This document shows, one piece after another, positions 12,633-25,003 of a stretch of 64,000 nt of DNA; position 1 is the stretch's first letter; each line of letters starts with the position of its first letter. Source of the stretch: Trogon surrucura (taxonomy: Eukaryota > Chordata > Aves > Trogoniformes > Trogonidae); assembly GCA_020746105.1 (NCBI GenBank), contig CM036618.1:10176501-10240500 (forward strand). The letters run 5' to 3'. The notes beneath the pieces were generated by a model. The model searched no databases and was not told where the DNA came from. It saw nothing but the letters and a program-made list of their open reading frames with translations. The position numbers and the translations under genes were made by a program.

Positions 12633-14890
12633 TTGAAAAGACTTTTTGACCTTCATTAAGATCAAAATTTGACATTGAGAAAATGAAGCACACCGCTGGT
12701 AGTAAAAAGGAAATATGTCATTATTAGAAAGGAAATTAACAGAAATGTCACAAAGAATCTTTCAAAAATATGCAACCTACCTTACCTCTTTGTGGTAACT
12801 GCAATGTATGTTCTTTGCAGAGAAAATGGCAATTTCATTTCCCAATTAACATCAAGCACCTAGAGGAGTTTAAAATGCAAAATTATTTCATTGAAGTAGA
12901 CTGAATGAGTTTATCAATATCCAAATCTCTGTTGATATTTTAATCTGTACCAGGCCTCAGTTCAGGAAATCATTCAAGCATAAGCCTAAATTTATCCTTC
13001 CTTGGAGAAACATTTCAGCATATATAAATGTAAATCTTACTCAACTCAGACAAACTATTCCCCTTTTGTTGAAGTGAAGAGTACAAATCCTGTTTATTTC
13101 AATCATGTAGGTTCTCTGGCCTTGCATACATTGCTCAGTGCTGGCTCCATATCTGCAAAATCAACCTTATAGCTGGGTCATGTATGGTACTCCATCACAG
13201 TAGCTGTTGGATTCAAACCTTATATTTACTTGACAATTAATGTTTGAGATTGCTTTAATGCACTATTCAATATCTCTTTACCAGATGAAGGACAAATGTT
13301 CTCTTTGTTTCATGAGATTTGAGGGAATCTATGAGGAAAAATTAACAAAGCAAATACTTCTCCTCTTTTTGCCATTATTTTAATTTAAATAAAAATTACA
13401 TTTATTTTATTGAATACTGTTTTGGTTTATAGTTTTACTGTAACAGTTGCCTCACTTATTTAGACTGCATTATAATACACTTTCTTCAGAGTTTAAAGCA
13501 AAATGTTCATTTAGCTTTTAAAACTAGACCTTTCTTCCTTCCATCTGTAAAGAATCTTTTAGAGTTAACATATATTTTCATTACACCATACAGCTAAATT
13601 TAGAACAATTCAATCAGGAACATTACTCTACATGGTCCTGGAGCAGGAACCAGTTTAGTACTAGAGCACACACTGAATATGTTTAGTTTCTTTGACTGAA
13701 GAGCAACAAGAACATCCAGATTGTCTCTAGATTAACAATTCAGTACATAAATCTGTAATATATGAAGTTTTTTTGAGTCACACCTTACTTTTCCACATTT
13801 TATAGAAAGGAAGCATATTTTAAATAAATATGAGAAATTTTTTTTGTATGAGATTTTAATGATCTAATTATATAATGGTAAAAGACAAAAGTTCTATAAT
13901 TTATCAAAAGACGTGACTCAGGATGCCAAAAGCAGAGAATAAAAAAATCTACCAATTTGTTAGTTAATGTCTTCAGGTTTTATTCTTAATTTTATTTCAC
14001 ATAATATCTAAATACATCTACCTATATCAGTGCCTTATTACTGATATGAGGCCAAAAGTAAGTCCAATAGTCTGTTTAAAAATTTTACATTATCTACATA
14101 ATATTGAGATAATGGAAATAATGTTTTTAACAATAATTTTGGAAGAAAAAGTTTTATAACACCATCAAAATTTCAATGTTTATTTTTTATAATAAGTATA
14201 ATTGATTGAGATTCATATTGTGGAAACATTTTTCTACCAGTACAGTAGAAAACAAACAGTGTCAGACAAATTATTATTTATCAGTTTTTCCAAATTTTTT
14301 CTTCTGTCCTCTGCAATCATATCTAGTGTTGTGCTCTATGACATTTTATTTCAGTAGGATTTTATTTTTTCTTTCCTACAGGGGCTCTTTATGTGTTTTA
14401 TAGTAAAAAGGGATTAGATATATTATATTAAAAATAGGAATCAGAATGTCCCAAAGACAAAATTATAAATTCTTGTACTGAAAGCTTCCTTCTTTTTCTC
14501 CACTTTCAGTTTTGGCATTGCAGAATCCACCTAAACTTTGACTGCAGGTTGAGACATCCTCTTGGGAATTACAGTCTATAAATAGAACTCCTTCAGACTG
14601 AAGCAGACGTTGAGTCCAGATGTCTCACTTACTATTGTGAAGAAGTGATCCTCCTCTCTCGTATGGTTTGAGCTGAATCTTGTCCTGTCTAAGTGTATCA
14701 CTGCGGTTCTGATCAGATCTGAGGGACTGTGTTTTCCTGGAGCTATTATAATCCATTCCCAATACCACTTGACTTTGCAGGGGAGAACGATAGGCCCCTC
14801 ACTGCCTAAATGGTTCTTCATGCCTGTCTTTGTATGAAAGTAGGAAAGCAATGGTCCTGGATGACAGTATTGTTTCCTTTATATATATTT
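12633..14890. other. AT-rich unique intergenic DNA
   Basis: No gene or recognised repeat is seen. It is very AT-rich around 13380-14200. Frames reach 65-91 codons without recognisable domains. Confidence 0.55.
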
Positions 14891-15292
14891 ATCATAGAAG
14901 CATAGACTCACAGAATTCATTGGGTTGGAAGGAACCTTTAAGGATCATCTAGTTCAACCCTCCCTGCAGTAGGCAGGGACATCTGTAACTAGATCAGGTT
15001 TCTCAGAGCCCTGTCAAGCCTGACCTTGAATGTCTCCAGGGATGGAGCCTCCATCATCCCTCTGGGCAACCTGTGCCAGCGTTTCACCACTCTCACAGTA
15101 AAGAACCTCTTAATGCCTGATCTAAATCTATCCTACTCTTGTTTAAAACCGTTGCCCCTCGTCCTATTGCTACGCATGCTTGTAAACAGCCCCTTCTCAG
15201 CTTTCTTGTAGACCCCCTTCAAGTACTGGGAAAGTTGCCATAAGGACTCCCTGGATTATTTTCTTCTCCAGGTTGAACAATCAACAGCCATC
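14891..15292 (-). mobile_element. CR1 LINE 3' fragment, left arm of an inverted pair
   Basis: Starts with the reverse of the CR1 tail (ATCATAGAAGCATAGACTC, then GGTTGGAAGGAACC). It continues through the conserved end of ORF2, seen in reverse as TGTCTCCAGGGATGGAGCC, GGGCAACCTGTGCCAG and TTGCCCCTCGTCCTA. About 400 bp of the 3' end remain. It belongs to the subfamily whose tail reads CCCTGC(AGTAGG)CAGGGAC. Confidence 0.92.
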
Positions 15293-15587
15293 TATCTGTG
15301 GTCTTAACAAGAAGCAGCAGTTAAGTTAGCTTGCTTTATCATTATGTCAGTTTCTTTACAAGAAAAAACAATATAAAATGAGAATTTCTGGCTCCATTAA
15401 ATAGTTGCTCTTATGTTTCAGTAAGTGATTTTTAAGGAGGTAACAGTTTAGTTTTCTTTATTAGGCAGTAAGGTGTTTATAGGTACCTTGGGATCAGATC
15501 TTCATTAAATTTTGGTAATTTAAAAAAAATGCTACTCAAAGACAGAATATCTCTTTTATTTATTAGTATTTCTGTACAGAAGTGGGG
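15293..15587. other. Spacer between inverted CR1 copies
   Basis: About 295 bp of AT-rich sequence with no recognised feature. It would form the loop if the flanking inverted CR1 arms paired. Confidence 0.5.
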
Positions 15588-16143
15588 TGATTCTGCTTCT
15601 CTACTCTGTCCTTTTGAGACCCCACCTAGAATACTGCATCCAGCTCTGAAGCCTCCAACACAAGAAAGACATGGAGCTGCTGGAGCAAGCCCAGAGGAGG
15701 GCTACCAAGATGGTCAGAGGGCTGTCTCTCCTACGAGGACAGGCTGAGAGAGTTGGGCTTGTTCAGCCTGGAAAAGAGAAGGCTCTGGGGAGACCCTATA
15801 GTGGTCTTCCAGTACCTGAAGGGGGCCTATAAGAAGGCTGAGGAGGGACTTTTTACAAGGGCCTGTAGTGATAGAATGAGGGGTAATGGGTGAAAGCTGG
15901 AAGAGGGCAGGTTTAGACTAGGTATAAGGAAGAAGTTCTTTACCCTGAGAGTGGTGAGGCCCTGGAACAGGTTGCCCACGGGAGCTGTGGATGCTCCATC
16001 CCTGGAAGTGTTCAAGACCAGGTTGGATGGAGCCTTGAGCAACCTGATCTAGTGGGAGCTGTCCCTGCCATGCCAGGGGGATGGGAACTAGATGATCTTT
16101 GAGGTCCCTTCCAACTCAAATCATTCTATGACTCTATGATTCT
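15588..16143 (+). mobile_element. CR1 LINE 3' fragment, right arm of an inverted pair
   Basis: Holds the last ~170 codons of ORF2 plus the 3' UTR. It begins at the block LYSVLLRPHLEYCIQL-like (CTACTCTGTCC, then GAGACCCCACCTAGAATACT). Next come the QRRATKM-like block, the FSLEKR-like block, and the tail GGACTAGATGATC-type (here GGGAACTAGATGATCTTTGA) with ATTCTATGACTCTATGATTC at the end. The frame is broken several times. Confidence 0.93.
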
Positions 16144-18712
16144 CACCTGCAATGTATAACAGGCAAAGAGTATCTTAAGAATAGTTGCAGATAAGAATCT
16201 TTGTCTCTGCCATAGGTTTAGGATCATCTATTGGTTGTCTAGATTACCAGATATACAGTATAACAATATTTCTAGGAACTCATACACTGAAGCAATCACT
16301 TTAACTGTTTCTCTATGTGTAATCTATAGCATATCCCACATACATGGACATATCATCTCCCCTTGCCAGGTTTCTGTTTACTCATGTCTAAAATGTGTTT
16401 GGAGACACCGAGGTCTCTGGGGAAAAGTGCTGTGCCACAGGGACCTGTGATCAATTGTGCCAAAGCTCGGCAATAAGTAACAACAACTCTGCCAGACTTG
16501 CTAAGGTAAGACCTCTCTTTCCTTCAGCAAAAAAAAATGCATGTATTTAAATTGTGCAAGGTAGAAACATCAAGTCTCTCAGAAACCAAAGCAGTGAGAT
16601 GATAATAAATCAGATAGGCATGTTAAGAAGGTGAGAGCATAGAACTTTCTGCAATGGAGTTGCAACAATTTCTACGACAGTTAGCACCTGTCTCAAGAGG
16701 AAATTTTTCTGTGAATGCTTTTATGTAATCAAAGAGACAGGACCAGGACTTCCACCAGATTATTAATTTGAACCAGTCTCAGGGTTTTCATATTCTCCAG
16801 TGAGAAATTTCCACAAGGGAAAAGAAAAATGTAGTAAAATGTAGTAAAAGGAAAGGGAGAAGCATTACCACTTCTGAAAAAATTAATAAGCACAAAAAAA
16901 TAAAAGGACACAGTAAAAATAAATTATTCCTTCTCTGTTTTGAGGGAATTTCTGTTTTTAAATCCTAGAGGTTTTTAGAAAACTAGAAGGAATTGACAAA
17001 GTTGGAAGCACCCTAGGTTTAAACTTGAATAAGTCTTCTCCTCATATTGACATCCTACTGATGTCCCCTGCATCTTGCCAGTCACCTGCTTTCAAAGATT
17101 TGAGCCTCATCCCAAATGAATATAAAAAAAAAGGAACACTTACATCTCCTTCTGTTGGCATTCCTTACAAAACCCAAACTGTTATTGGGGGATAGAACAA
17201 TAATACAGCCATAATTATTCTAATAAACGTCAAATTAGACATTTAAGATGAAGGCTCGGAATTAATTCACATTTAAGACAAATGCAGAACTTCTGTAATT
17301 CCAGCCAGGACTGCATTTCATAGCAATAAGCATACTTTCAACTGTATTCACTTATATTGGTCACAATCAAACTTGAGAGTTGAAGGAAAATACAGAATAT
17401 CACTTCTGTTTAAGCTCATCAAGGCTAACGGAGAAGGAACAGAAAAGCAAAGGCAGCACACGCTGCCAGCCTTCCTGAGAACATCATCATCTAAGAGAGA
17501 CAGAAAATCTGCCAGAGTGCTACAGAAGTTTTGATGAAGGGAAGCACTCAGAGGAGCACATTAAATCTGGGTTGATACCAGCATATGGAAGTTAAAGTCT
17601 TTTCTCATTATCTTGGCTGATTTTCTGCCAGGAGACACATCTGCTGGACTTCAGTAGGAGCCCTGCAGGAGTGTAAACATACATAGTCACACCAGTCTGC
17701 TAACCTGTGTTTATGTAATCTTATAAGGTAACTTTTTACATCAAGGGATGCACTCAGAAACATGTTGAGGACTTATTGGGGTTGGGGAAAAATCATATGG
17801 GAGACAGGTTTACCATCTGATGGGAAACAACATGGAGACCAGTGAAGAATTTTCTCCCATAAGTTGAGGGGTAACTACTCTTTAGGATTACTTGGGAAGT
17901 AATTCACATTACTTATTCAGAATGATAATTTCCCTGAGCTGTCGAAATCCCAGATTTAAGACATATGATTGAACTGCTGCTAGCTGTAATAATGGTTATG
18001 GTAAACTAACGGCAGTTTCATGCAAATTCTTTAAACTTTAAACATTGTAAAGTTTTAAAAGCTTAGGGCTTTTGTCATTTCAAGCCAACACTTTCAAACT
18101 ATTATCATCTTTTTGGACTTAAAATACTTTATTTTCAGAGTTTGAATACCCCTAGAGGGTTTCATTTTTACAAAGATACAGAAAAGAACATGGCATGAAG
18201 CCACAATGAATTATAGCCTTGTCTCTTACCCACTTGCCTCATTTTATGTTTCAGATATTTGGCATGTTAAACTCCTACCTTCCACTTACACATGTAGAAC
18301 TCTCCAAGGCAACACCTCTAATATGTCTTGATGTATTTCACATGTCAAGATGTTGAGTTAAAATAAAAACAACAAAAAGACAACAACAAAAAAAGAAGGT
18401 CCTGATTTTAAATAAAAATGAAGAAAAATATTGTGTTGTGAGTTGACTTTATGTTAGCTTTTCTGTGACTTTCATCCTGGTTGAAAAACAGAAATATGAT
18501 TTCAGTTAAGTACATTTTAACTCAGGGGAAAAAAAAATCACAGAGGAGTATGAATTTCATAGAGAACTACATTCTATGGTCTTACCTCTTTTACTATTCA
18601 GATTTAAAACCAAACCAAAACAAACTATCCCCCTCAAGATGTGACTGTACCACAGAACTCAAAATTTGTCCAGTCTGCATGAAGACCAACCAATCAACCA
18701 AACCATCTCTAG
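16144..18712. other. AT-rich unique intergenic DNA
   Basis: No supported gene. A slightly GC-richer patch at about 16370-16510 carries a GTAAGA donor-like site near 16505 but no coding signal. A-rich sequence lies near 18362-18430. Confidence 0.5.
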
Positions 18713-19585
18713 TGGTTTGATTCTGACTCGAGGCCAGGTGCCTACTACGCCCTTCTTAGATGGACAGCGGAGAGAATATATGGTGAAAGGCTCATGGGCT
18801 GGGATAAGGACACAGACAAAACAGACTCAGTTAAAATAATTGGCATACTACCAATCATATCAGAAAAGGACAATGAGAAATAAAACTAAATCATTAAAAA
18901 AACAACTTCCTCCCATGCCTCCCTTCTTTCTGTGCCTAACTTTATTTCCGATTTCTCCACCTCCTCCCCCTAAGAGGTGCAAGGGGATGTGGAATGGGGG
19001 TTGTGGTCAGTTTGTCACAGGTTGTCTCTGCTGCACCTTCCTCCTTGGGATGGAATCCTCACTCCTCCCCTGCTCCAGCATGGAATCTTTCTCACAGGAG
19101 ACAGTTCTTCACAAACTGCTCCAATGTGAGTCCTTCCCATGAGGTCCAGTCCTTCAGAAGCTCTGGTGGGTCCCCTGTGGTGTCACAAGTCCTGCCAGGA
19201 AACCTGCTCCAGTGTGGGGTCCTCTCTCGACAGATCCACAGGACCTTCCAGTAGCCTGTTCCAAAGTGGTCTTCCCACAGGGTCACAGCCTCCTTTGGGC
19301 ATCCACCTGCTCTGGATTGGGGTCCTCCATGGGGTGCAGGTGGACAACTACACAACTGTCAGTTTCCATGGGCTGCAGGTGGGCAGCCTACCTCACCATG
19401 GTTTTCTCCACAACCCAGGGGAATCTCTGCTCCAGTGCCTGGACCATGTCCTTTCCCCTCTCATTCACTGACCTTGATGTCTGCAGAGTTGTTTCTCTCA
19501 CATATTCTGACTCTCACTGGCTGCGAGCCTGCAGTAACTTTTTTTCTCCCAATATCAAAAAAACTTGCCATGCAAAGCCAATACA
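18713..19585 (-). mobile_element. LTR-type element of an avian endogenous retrovirus (fossil)
   Basis: This roughly 870-bp block is GC-richer than its surroundings. On the - strand it starts TGTATTGGCTTTGCATGGCA, an LTR start that I recall as abundant in bird genomes. It carries many imperfect copies of a motif of the type CTGCTCCAGTGTGGGGTCC between about 19070 and 19450 (+ strand view). An AATAAA signal candidate occurs on the - strand near 18945. I see no adjoining gag, pol or env, so it is probably a solo LTR. The left edge is uncertain: 18713 gives a TG, but I could not find a convincing target duplication. Family placement near avian ERVL-like LTRs is from memory and not checked. Confidence 0.68.
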
Positions 19586-21309
19586 TCATCTGACACAAAA
19601 ACCAAAACCAAAACAAAAACAAAACAACAAGAAACATATAATTGCTCTCTGTACTAGTTTAGAAGTTATGAAATTCCTATATGTGACTAGTTAGCAGTGT
19701 ACTCTCATCTGAAACCTGGGGCCACATACTGATGTCTCCTGGAAGGATACGCAACTTTTCTCACTGAATTTCCTATCTTGAGTTTCCTTCTAGAGTTCAA
19801 CTCTAATAACTAGACAGTAACCTCTGCTGAAGAATCCTAGCAAGTTAAATACATGAATAAAGCCTAGATGCAGTTTGGTCTGCATCAAAGTGTTTTGCTG
19901 GATCAAGTGAGAGTGCTAAGTCATCCTTTCTCCTGTTAAAACTCTGAATTTTGTATGCTCAGCATCTTTCTAGCAATAACGCTCAGCAGAATGTGAGAAC
20001 AGGAAGTGTCATACAGGAATTTGACATTTCTGACTCTCATCTGACAAAAAAAGTGCTTTGAATATACAGAGTTCCTCCTTCAACCTTTTTGTAAGGAAAC
20101 ATCTCATGCATCTTGAAAATTTATATGCCTGTGTCCAGTCTGTGAACAATTAATTGCTACATCCTTCACAGAAGAGGGATTCTCTCTCTCTACTCTTTTT
20201 TTTTCCTTTGCATATATATACATGATATCTCATTATTAAGTGTGTTGGGAGCACTTATCTGCATTGAGTAAAGGTAGTGAATTTTTCCGAGTTGTAATGA
20301 TAAGCCGAAAGTAAGCCCTGCAAGGTAAAATCTATTTAAAATGTGGCAATTTGGGAAAATATGTCCCTCAAGCACAGCAAACATACCATCAAAGTGAGTT
20401 AGCTACCAATTAACTTCTACATTTTGCACAAAGTGGATTAAATTCTAGGGTAAAAGTAAAACCGAATTATGTATTCCTGTTCTCTATGAACAATAGATCA
20501 CACAAAATGAGCTTTAGATGTGGTTTTCAATGTGTTTTCAACATTCAGTTGTCCTTCTGGAAAATATTTGCTTTTCTGTTTAAAAATACTTCTTTTTCTA
20601 TGTAAACTCATATCACCAGGCATGTGTGAAAAGAGAAACTAGAAGACAAATACAATAAATTAAAATATGAAATCCTGGACAGGGTCAGACACTATGATGC
20701 AGGACCCACTTTAGACACCTCTCTTTATAATAACTAAGTAACTTTGCTCCACGCAATACTAAACTCTCGATCCTGAATCCCACATTAAATGACAAAAATA
20801 CTACGGATGCAAATAGAGTTCCAGTCAGTCATAATGGCAACAAAAAGACATACTCAGAAAAGGCGTGTTGATGAGAGCAGTAGCCTAGCCCAATGTATGC
20901 TAGTGACTAACTAAGAAGTTAAGGTGAAAGAGGCTGTGGCAGGAGCTCAGTCAGTCAATGGACCAGCTCTCCACAGATTTCGATGTGCCTAAGCTCTTCC
21001 TGATGGAATGAATTAGGAAAGTACAACATCCTTGCAGAAGTAAGGACGAAATTCGTTGTCAAACCCCTTGGCCCAGACAATGTTGTCTGCACATGGAAAA
21101 AAAGTTCATAACCTTGGCTGGACTCAGCCATGGACATTTGGTTTATGTCCAGAAAAGAACATTTTCTGCATAAAGCAGTTCAGAGATTACTCCTGTGAAA
21201 GGAAAGTCACAGTGAGGTCAATATTTCCCCTTCCAAAGGAGCAGAGCAGGTTCCAGATTATCAGAATTAAACAGTATTTAACATCAGTGGAGCTTGAAAA
21301 ACAGTATAA
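19586..21309. other. Intergenic DNA with an A/C-rich simple repeat
   Basis: A degenerate AAAAC-type simple repeat lies at about 19598-19634, just after the LTR. The rest is unique AT-rich sequence without recognised genes. Confidence 0.5.
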
Positions 21310-23613
21310 GAAGGAAGTAGGCAATAAATGGTGGGTGATGTTAAACTTGTGGGTAACCTCGTCTGCAGTGACCCTGAGATGGTGGAGTTTGAGATCCTAA
21401 GGGCAGCTAAGAGCAGAAAGCTCAGCAAGCTTGAAACCCTCTATTTCAAGACAGCTGACTTTCACCTCTTTAGGAACGTCCTTGCTAGTGTGCCATGGGA
21501 TAAAGACCTGGAAGGACTGGGAACCCAGGAAAGCTGGTCGACTTTTGAGGACCATCTCCTCCAAGCTCAGAGGCATTGCATCCCTAAAAGGAAGAAAGCA
21601 GGCAAAAACGCCAGACCTATATGGATAAAAAGAGAACTGCTGGCGAAAATCAAATGCAAAAGGTGAACACACAAAGCGTGGAAGCAGGGACTGGTAACCT
21701 GGGATGATTACAAGGAAATTGCTCTTGTAATCAGAGACCAGGTTAGAAAAGTTAAAGCCCTGACAGAGTCAAATCTGGCCAGAGATATTAGAAATAACAA
21801 GAAAGGATTTTATAGATATGTAAGAGAAAAAAGAAAAATGAGAGACAATGTGGGGCCTCTCCGGAATGATACAGGTGACCTGGTTACTGAGGATGTGGAG
21901 AAGGCTGAAGTATTCAACAACTTCTTTGCCTCAGTCTTCACTGGCAACCGCTTCAACTACACCACCCATATCACAGAGAGTGTTGGCTCGGTCTGGGAGA
22001 ATGAAGAACCACCCAGGATAGGAGCAGATCAGGTCTGGGAACACCTAGAGAACCTGAAGGTGCACAAGTCCATGGGACCTGATGAGATATATCCACGGGT
22101 CCTGAAGAAACTGGCAGCTGAAGTTGCAAGGCCACTAGCCATCATATCTGAGAGGTCCTGGCAGTCTGGTGACTTTGCCAAAGATTGGAAAAGGGGGAAC
22201 ATAACCCCCATCTTTAAAAAAGGAACCAGAGACAAGCCGGGGGACTACAGACCAGTCAGCCTTACCTCTGTGCCAGGTAAAATCATGGAGCAGATTCTCC
22301 TGGTAACTGTACTAAGGCACATAAAAGATAATCAAGTGGTTGGTGACAGCCAACATGGCTTCACCAGGGGCAAGTCATGCCTGACTAATTTAGTGGCCTT
22401 CTATGATAAAGCTACAGAGCTAGTTGACACGGGAAAAGCAACAGATGTCGTTTTCCTGGACTTGTGCAAGGCGTTTGACACTGTCCCACATGAGATTCTT
22501 GTCTCTAAAATGGAGAGACACGGATTTGACAGATGGACCACTCAGTGGATAAAGAACTGGCTGGACAGTCGCACTCAAAGAGTTGTGGTCAATGGCTCGA
22601 TGTCCACATGGAGACCAGTGACAAGTGGAGTTCCTCAGGGGTCTGTTCTGGGTCCAGTGCTGTTCAACATCTTTGTCAGCGACAGGGACGACGGCATTGA
22701 CTGCACCCTCAGCAAGTTTGCCGATGACACCAAGCTGTGTGGTGCCGTGGACTCACTTGAGGGAAGAGATGCCATCCAGAGGGACCTTGACGGGCTTGAG
22801 AAATGAGCCAGTGCAAACTGCAGGAGCTTCAACAAGTTAAAATGCAAGGTCCTGCACCTGGGTTGGGCCAATCCTAGGTACAAATGCAAACTGGGCACAG
22901 AGTGATTTGAGAGTAGCCCTGAAGAGAAGGACTTGGAGGTGTTGATAGACAAGAAGTTCAACATGAGCCGGCAGGGCGCTCATGCAGCCCAGAAAGCCAA
23001 CCGCATCCTGGGATGTATCAGGAGAAGCGTAGCCAGCAGGTCAAGAGAGGTGATTCTCCCCCTTTACTCTGCTCTTGTGAGACCCCACCTCGAATACTGC
23101 GTCCAGTTTTGGTGCCCCCACCATAAGGACATAGAACTGTTGGAGTGCGTTCAGAGGAGGGCCACAAAGATGATCCAGGGTTTGGAGCAGTTCTGCTACG
23201 AGGACAGGCTGCGGGAGCTGGGATTGTTCAGTCTTGAAAAGAGAAGACTTTGGGGGAACCTAATAGATGCCTTCCAATACCTGAAGGGAACCTACAGGAA
23301 GGCTGGGGAGGGACTTTTTACAAGAGCGTCCACTGATAGGACAAGGTGAAATGGGTTTGAGTTGAAGGAGAATAGATTTAGATTGGATCTTAGGAAGAAA
23401 CTCTTCAGTACAAGAGTGACAAGACTTTGGAATAAATTGCCCAGAGATGTTGTGGCTGCCCCCTCCCTGGAGGTGTTCAAGGCCAGGTTGGACAGAGCCT
23501 TGAGTAGCCTGATCTAGTAGAGAGGCGTCCCTGCCCATGACAGGGAGGTTGGATTAGATGATCTCTAAGGTCCCTTCCAACCTAGGCCATTCTATGATTC
23601 TATCATTCTACGA
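21310..23613 (+). mobile_element. CR1 LINE, long copy with colinear ORF2
   Basis: The longest CR1 in the window, about 2.3 kb. It lacks the 5' UTR, ORF1 and the endonuclease domain, and retains the whole linker, reverse transcriptase, C-terminal region and 3' UTR. The first clear homology is MVGDVKLVGNLVCSDPEMVE at 21328. The left edge is therefore approximate (21308-21328). The 3' UTR follows the native TAG at 23515-23517. The copy ends with GGATTAGATGATCTC, then GTCCCTTCCAACC, then three ATTCTATG-type units. It differs in sequence and tail from the 4.5, 38.4 and 46.4 kb group, so it is a second CR1 subfamily. Confidence 0.96.
21328..23517 (+). pseudogene. CR1 ORF2 (reverse transcriptase) remnant
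   Basis: ORF2 encodes the endonuclease/reverse transcriptase that copies CR1 RNA at a nicked target in the nucleus; here the endonuclease part is absent. One reading frame runs from 21328 to the native TAG at 23515 (730 codons) with no frameshift that I can find. Four premature stops interrupt it: TGA at 21664, 22804, 22903 and 23347. At least two replace a tryptophan codon (EK-W-A at 22804, GE-W-FESS at 22903). The open stretch 21838-22806 (322 codons) contains the palm: [27 protein letters not shown], the catalytic Asp208 in [27 protein letters not shown] from residue 264, and FADD at residues 294-297. The last part, 22933-23349, holds the conserved [13 protein letters not shown] and QRRATKM blocks. 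It is not functional as it stands. Confidence 0.93.
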
Positions 23614-24537
23614 AATTTCTTAGTTGTGTCGAAACTTTGTATATCCGGTTTTCAGGATATTCTTTCTAAGAAAAATATTTGCAAATTGTTTGATACAAGG
23701 TCTGCAGTGCAAAAAAACAGTTGATTTCCATCATACTTGTCCTGCCATGCTCCCAATTTGACTTACAAGTTTTCTATAAGCGTCTGGACATCAGCCATGC
23801 TCCTGGGGCTTTGACTGTCTTCCAGCACTATTGAGTGAAGAAGATTTCTGTAAACATGATGCATGTCACTCAAGAAATATCACATAATCCACATATCAAA
23901 ACCTCCTCTTTCTGTGACAAAGCATACGTAGCACAGTCATGTTGGCTGCATTGAAGCTGCACTCCTCTAATGCTGTTGTTCAACCAAAGTACACCCAGAT
24001 TGTGTTTGTCCCTGTCACCATACAGTGTGTCCCATCCTCAGCCCTTCCCTAGTGGGGTGTAATGTAACAGCCGGTCTTCTATTGTTGTAAAACAACATGA
24101 AAATGTTTTCTGCTGTGCAAGACATGAAATATAGACAGATGTTACTAAAGAGCACTTACACCTAAAAAATTTGTAAGGTAAGACAAAGTGTAGGTAAGGT
24201 GTAGTCAAGAAAAGGTGCATTGAAAATAGAAGATAAAATAACCAGTGTGTGAAGAGAAACGCTGTTATAATACTATAGACTCGTTTCTTGTAGGCAACAA
24301 AGAGCACAGTAGTGTTCAGGAAGGATTTGGGAGAAGACAGATTTATTAGCCTGGAATAAATATTTCACTCACAAGCAGCAGGTCAGAAAAGCAGACAAAA
24401 TGTTTGTTGGGTTTTTTTTTTAAAATGAGCAAATATTTTACTGTTTGCCAGATGTTAAGGTCTGAGGGTTAAACCCTAGCAACCCTGAAATCAGTGACAA
24501 CACCTTGATCGATGCCAAAAGTGCTAGATATTCACCA
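23614..24537. other. Unique intergenic DNA
   Basis: No gene or recognised repeat is seen. A short T run lies at about 24411-24421. Frames are short and featureless. Confidence 0.5.
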
Positions 24538-25003
24538 TGTGGTCCAGGGGAGAGCCACAAAAATGATCAGAGGGGTGGAACACCTCTGCTACAAAGACGG
24601 GCTGAGAAGTTTGGGTCGTTTAGCCAGGGAAAGAGAAGGCTCCAGGGAGTCCTTATAGCAGCCTTCCAGTACCTGAAGGGGACCTAACGGAAAGCTGGGG
24701 AGGTACTATTTGCAGAGTCATGTAGAAACAGAACAAGGGGCAATGGTTTCAAACTAGATCAGGGTAGATTTGGGTTAGACATTAGGAAGGAGTTCTTTAC
24801 TAAGAAGATAGTGAAACACTGGCACAGGTTGCCCAGAGATGTGGTGGAGGCTCCGTCCCTGGAGGCGTTCAAGGTCAGGTTTGATGGGACTCTGAGAAAC
24901 CTGATCTGGTTACAGATGTCCCTGCTCACTGCAAGGGAGTTGCACTAGATGACCTTTAAAGGTCCCTTCCAACCCAACAAATTCTACGATTCTGTGATTC
25001 CGT
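24538..25003 (+). mobile_element. CR1 LINE 3' fragment
   Basis: About 465 bp of the CR1 3' end, starting at the QRRATKM-like block (GTCCAGGGGAGAGCCACAAA). It runs through the end of ORF2 (GGTTGCCCAGAGATGTGGTG) to a 3' tail with TGCACTAGATGACC, GGTCCCTTCCAACCC and ATTCTACGATTCTGTGATTC. It sits in the same orientation as the long copy 0.9 kb upstream and matches its subfamily more closely than the 46.4 kb copy. ORF2 is broken. Confidence 0.93.

Noticed and set aside
19212-19694. 160-codon forward frame rich in S, C and W
   Set aside because: It crosses the LTR-type element and runs past its end into an AAAAC simple repeat; the composition reflects the repeated motif.
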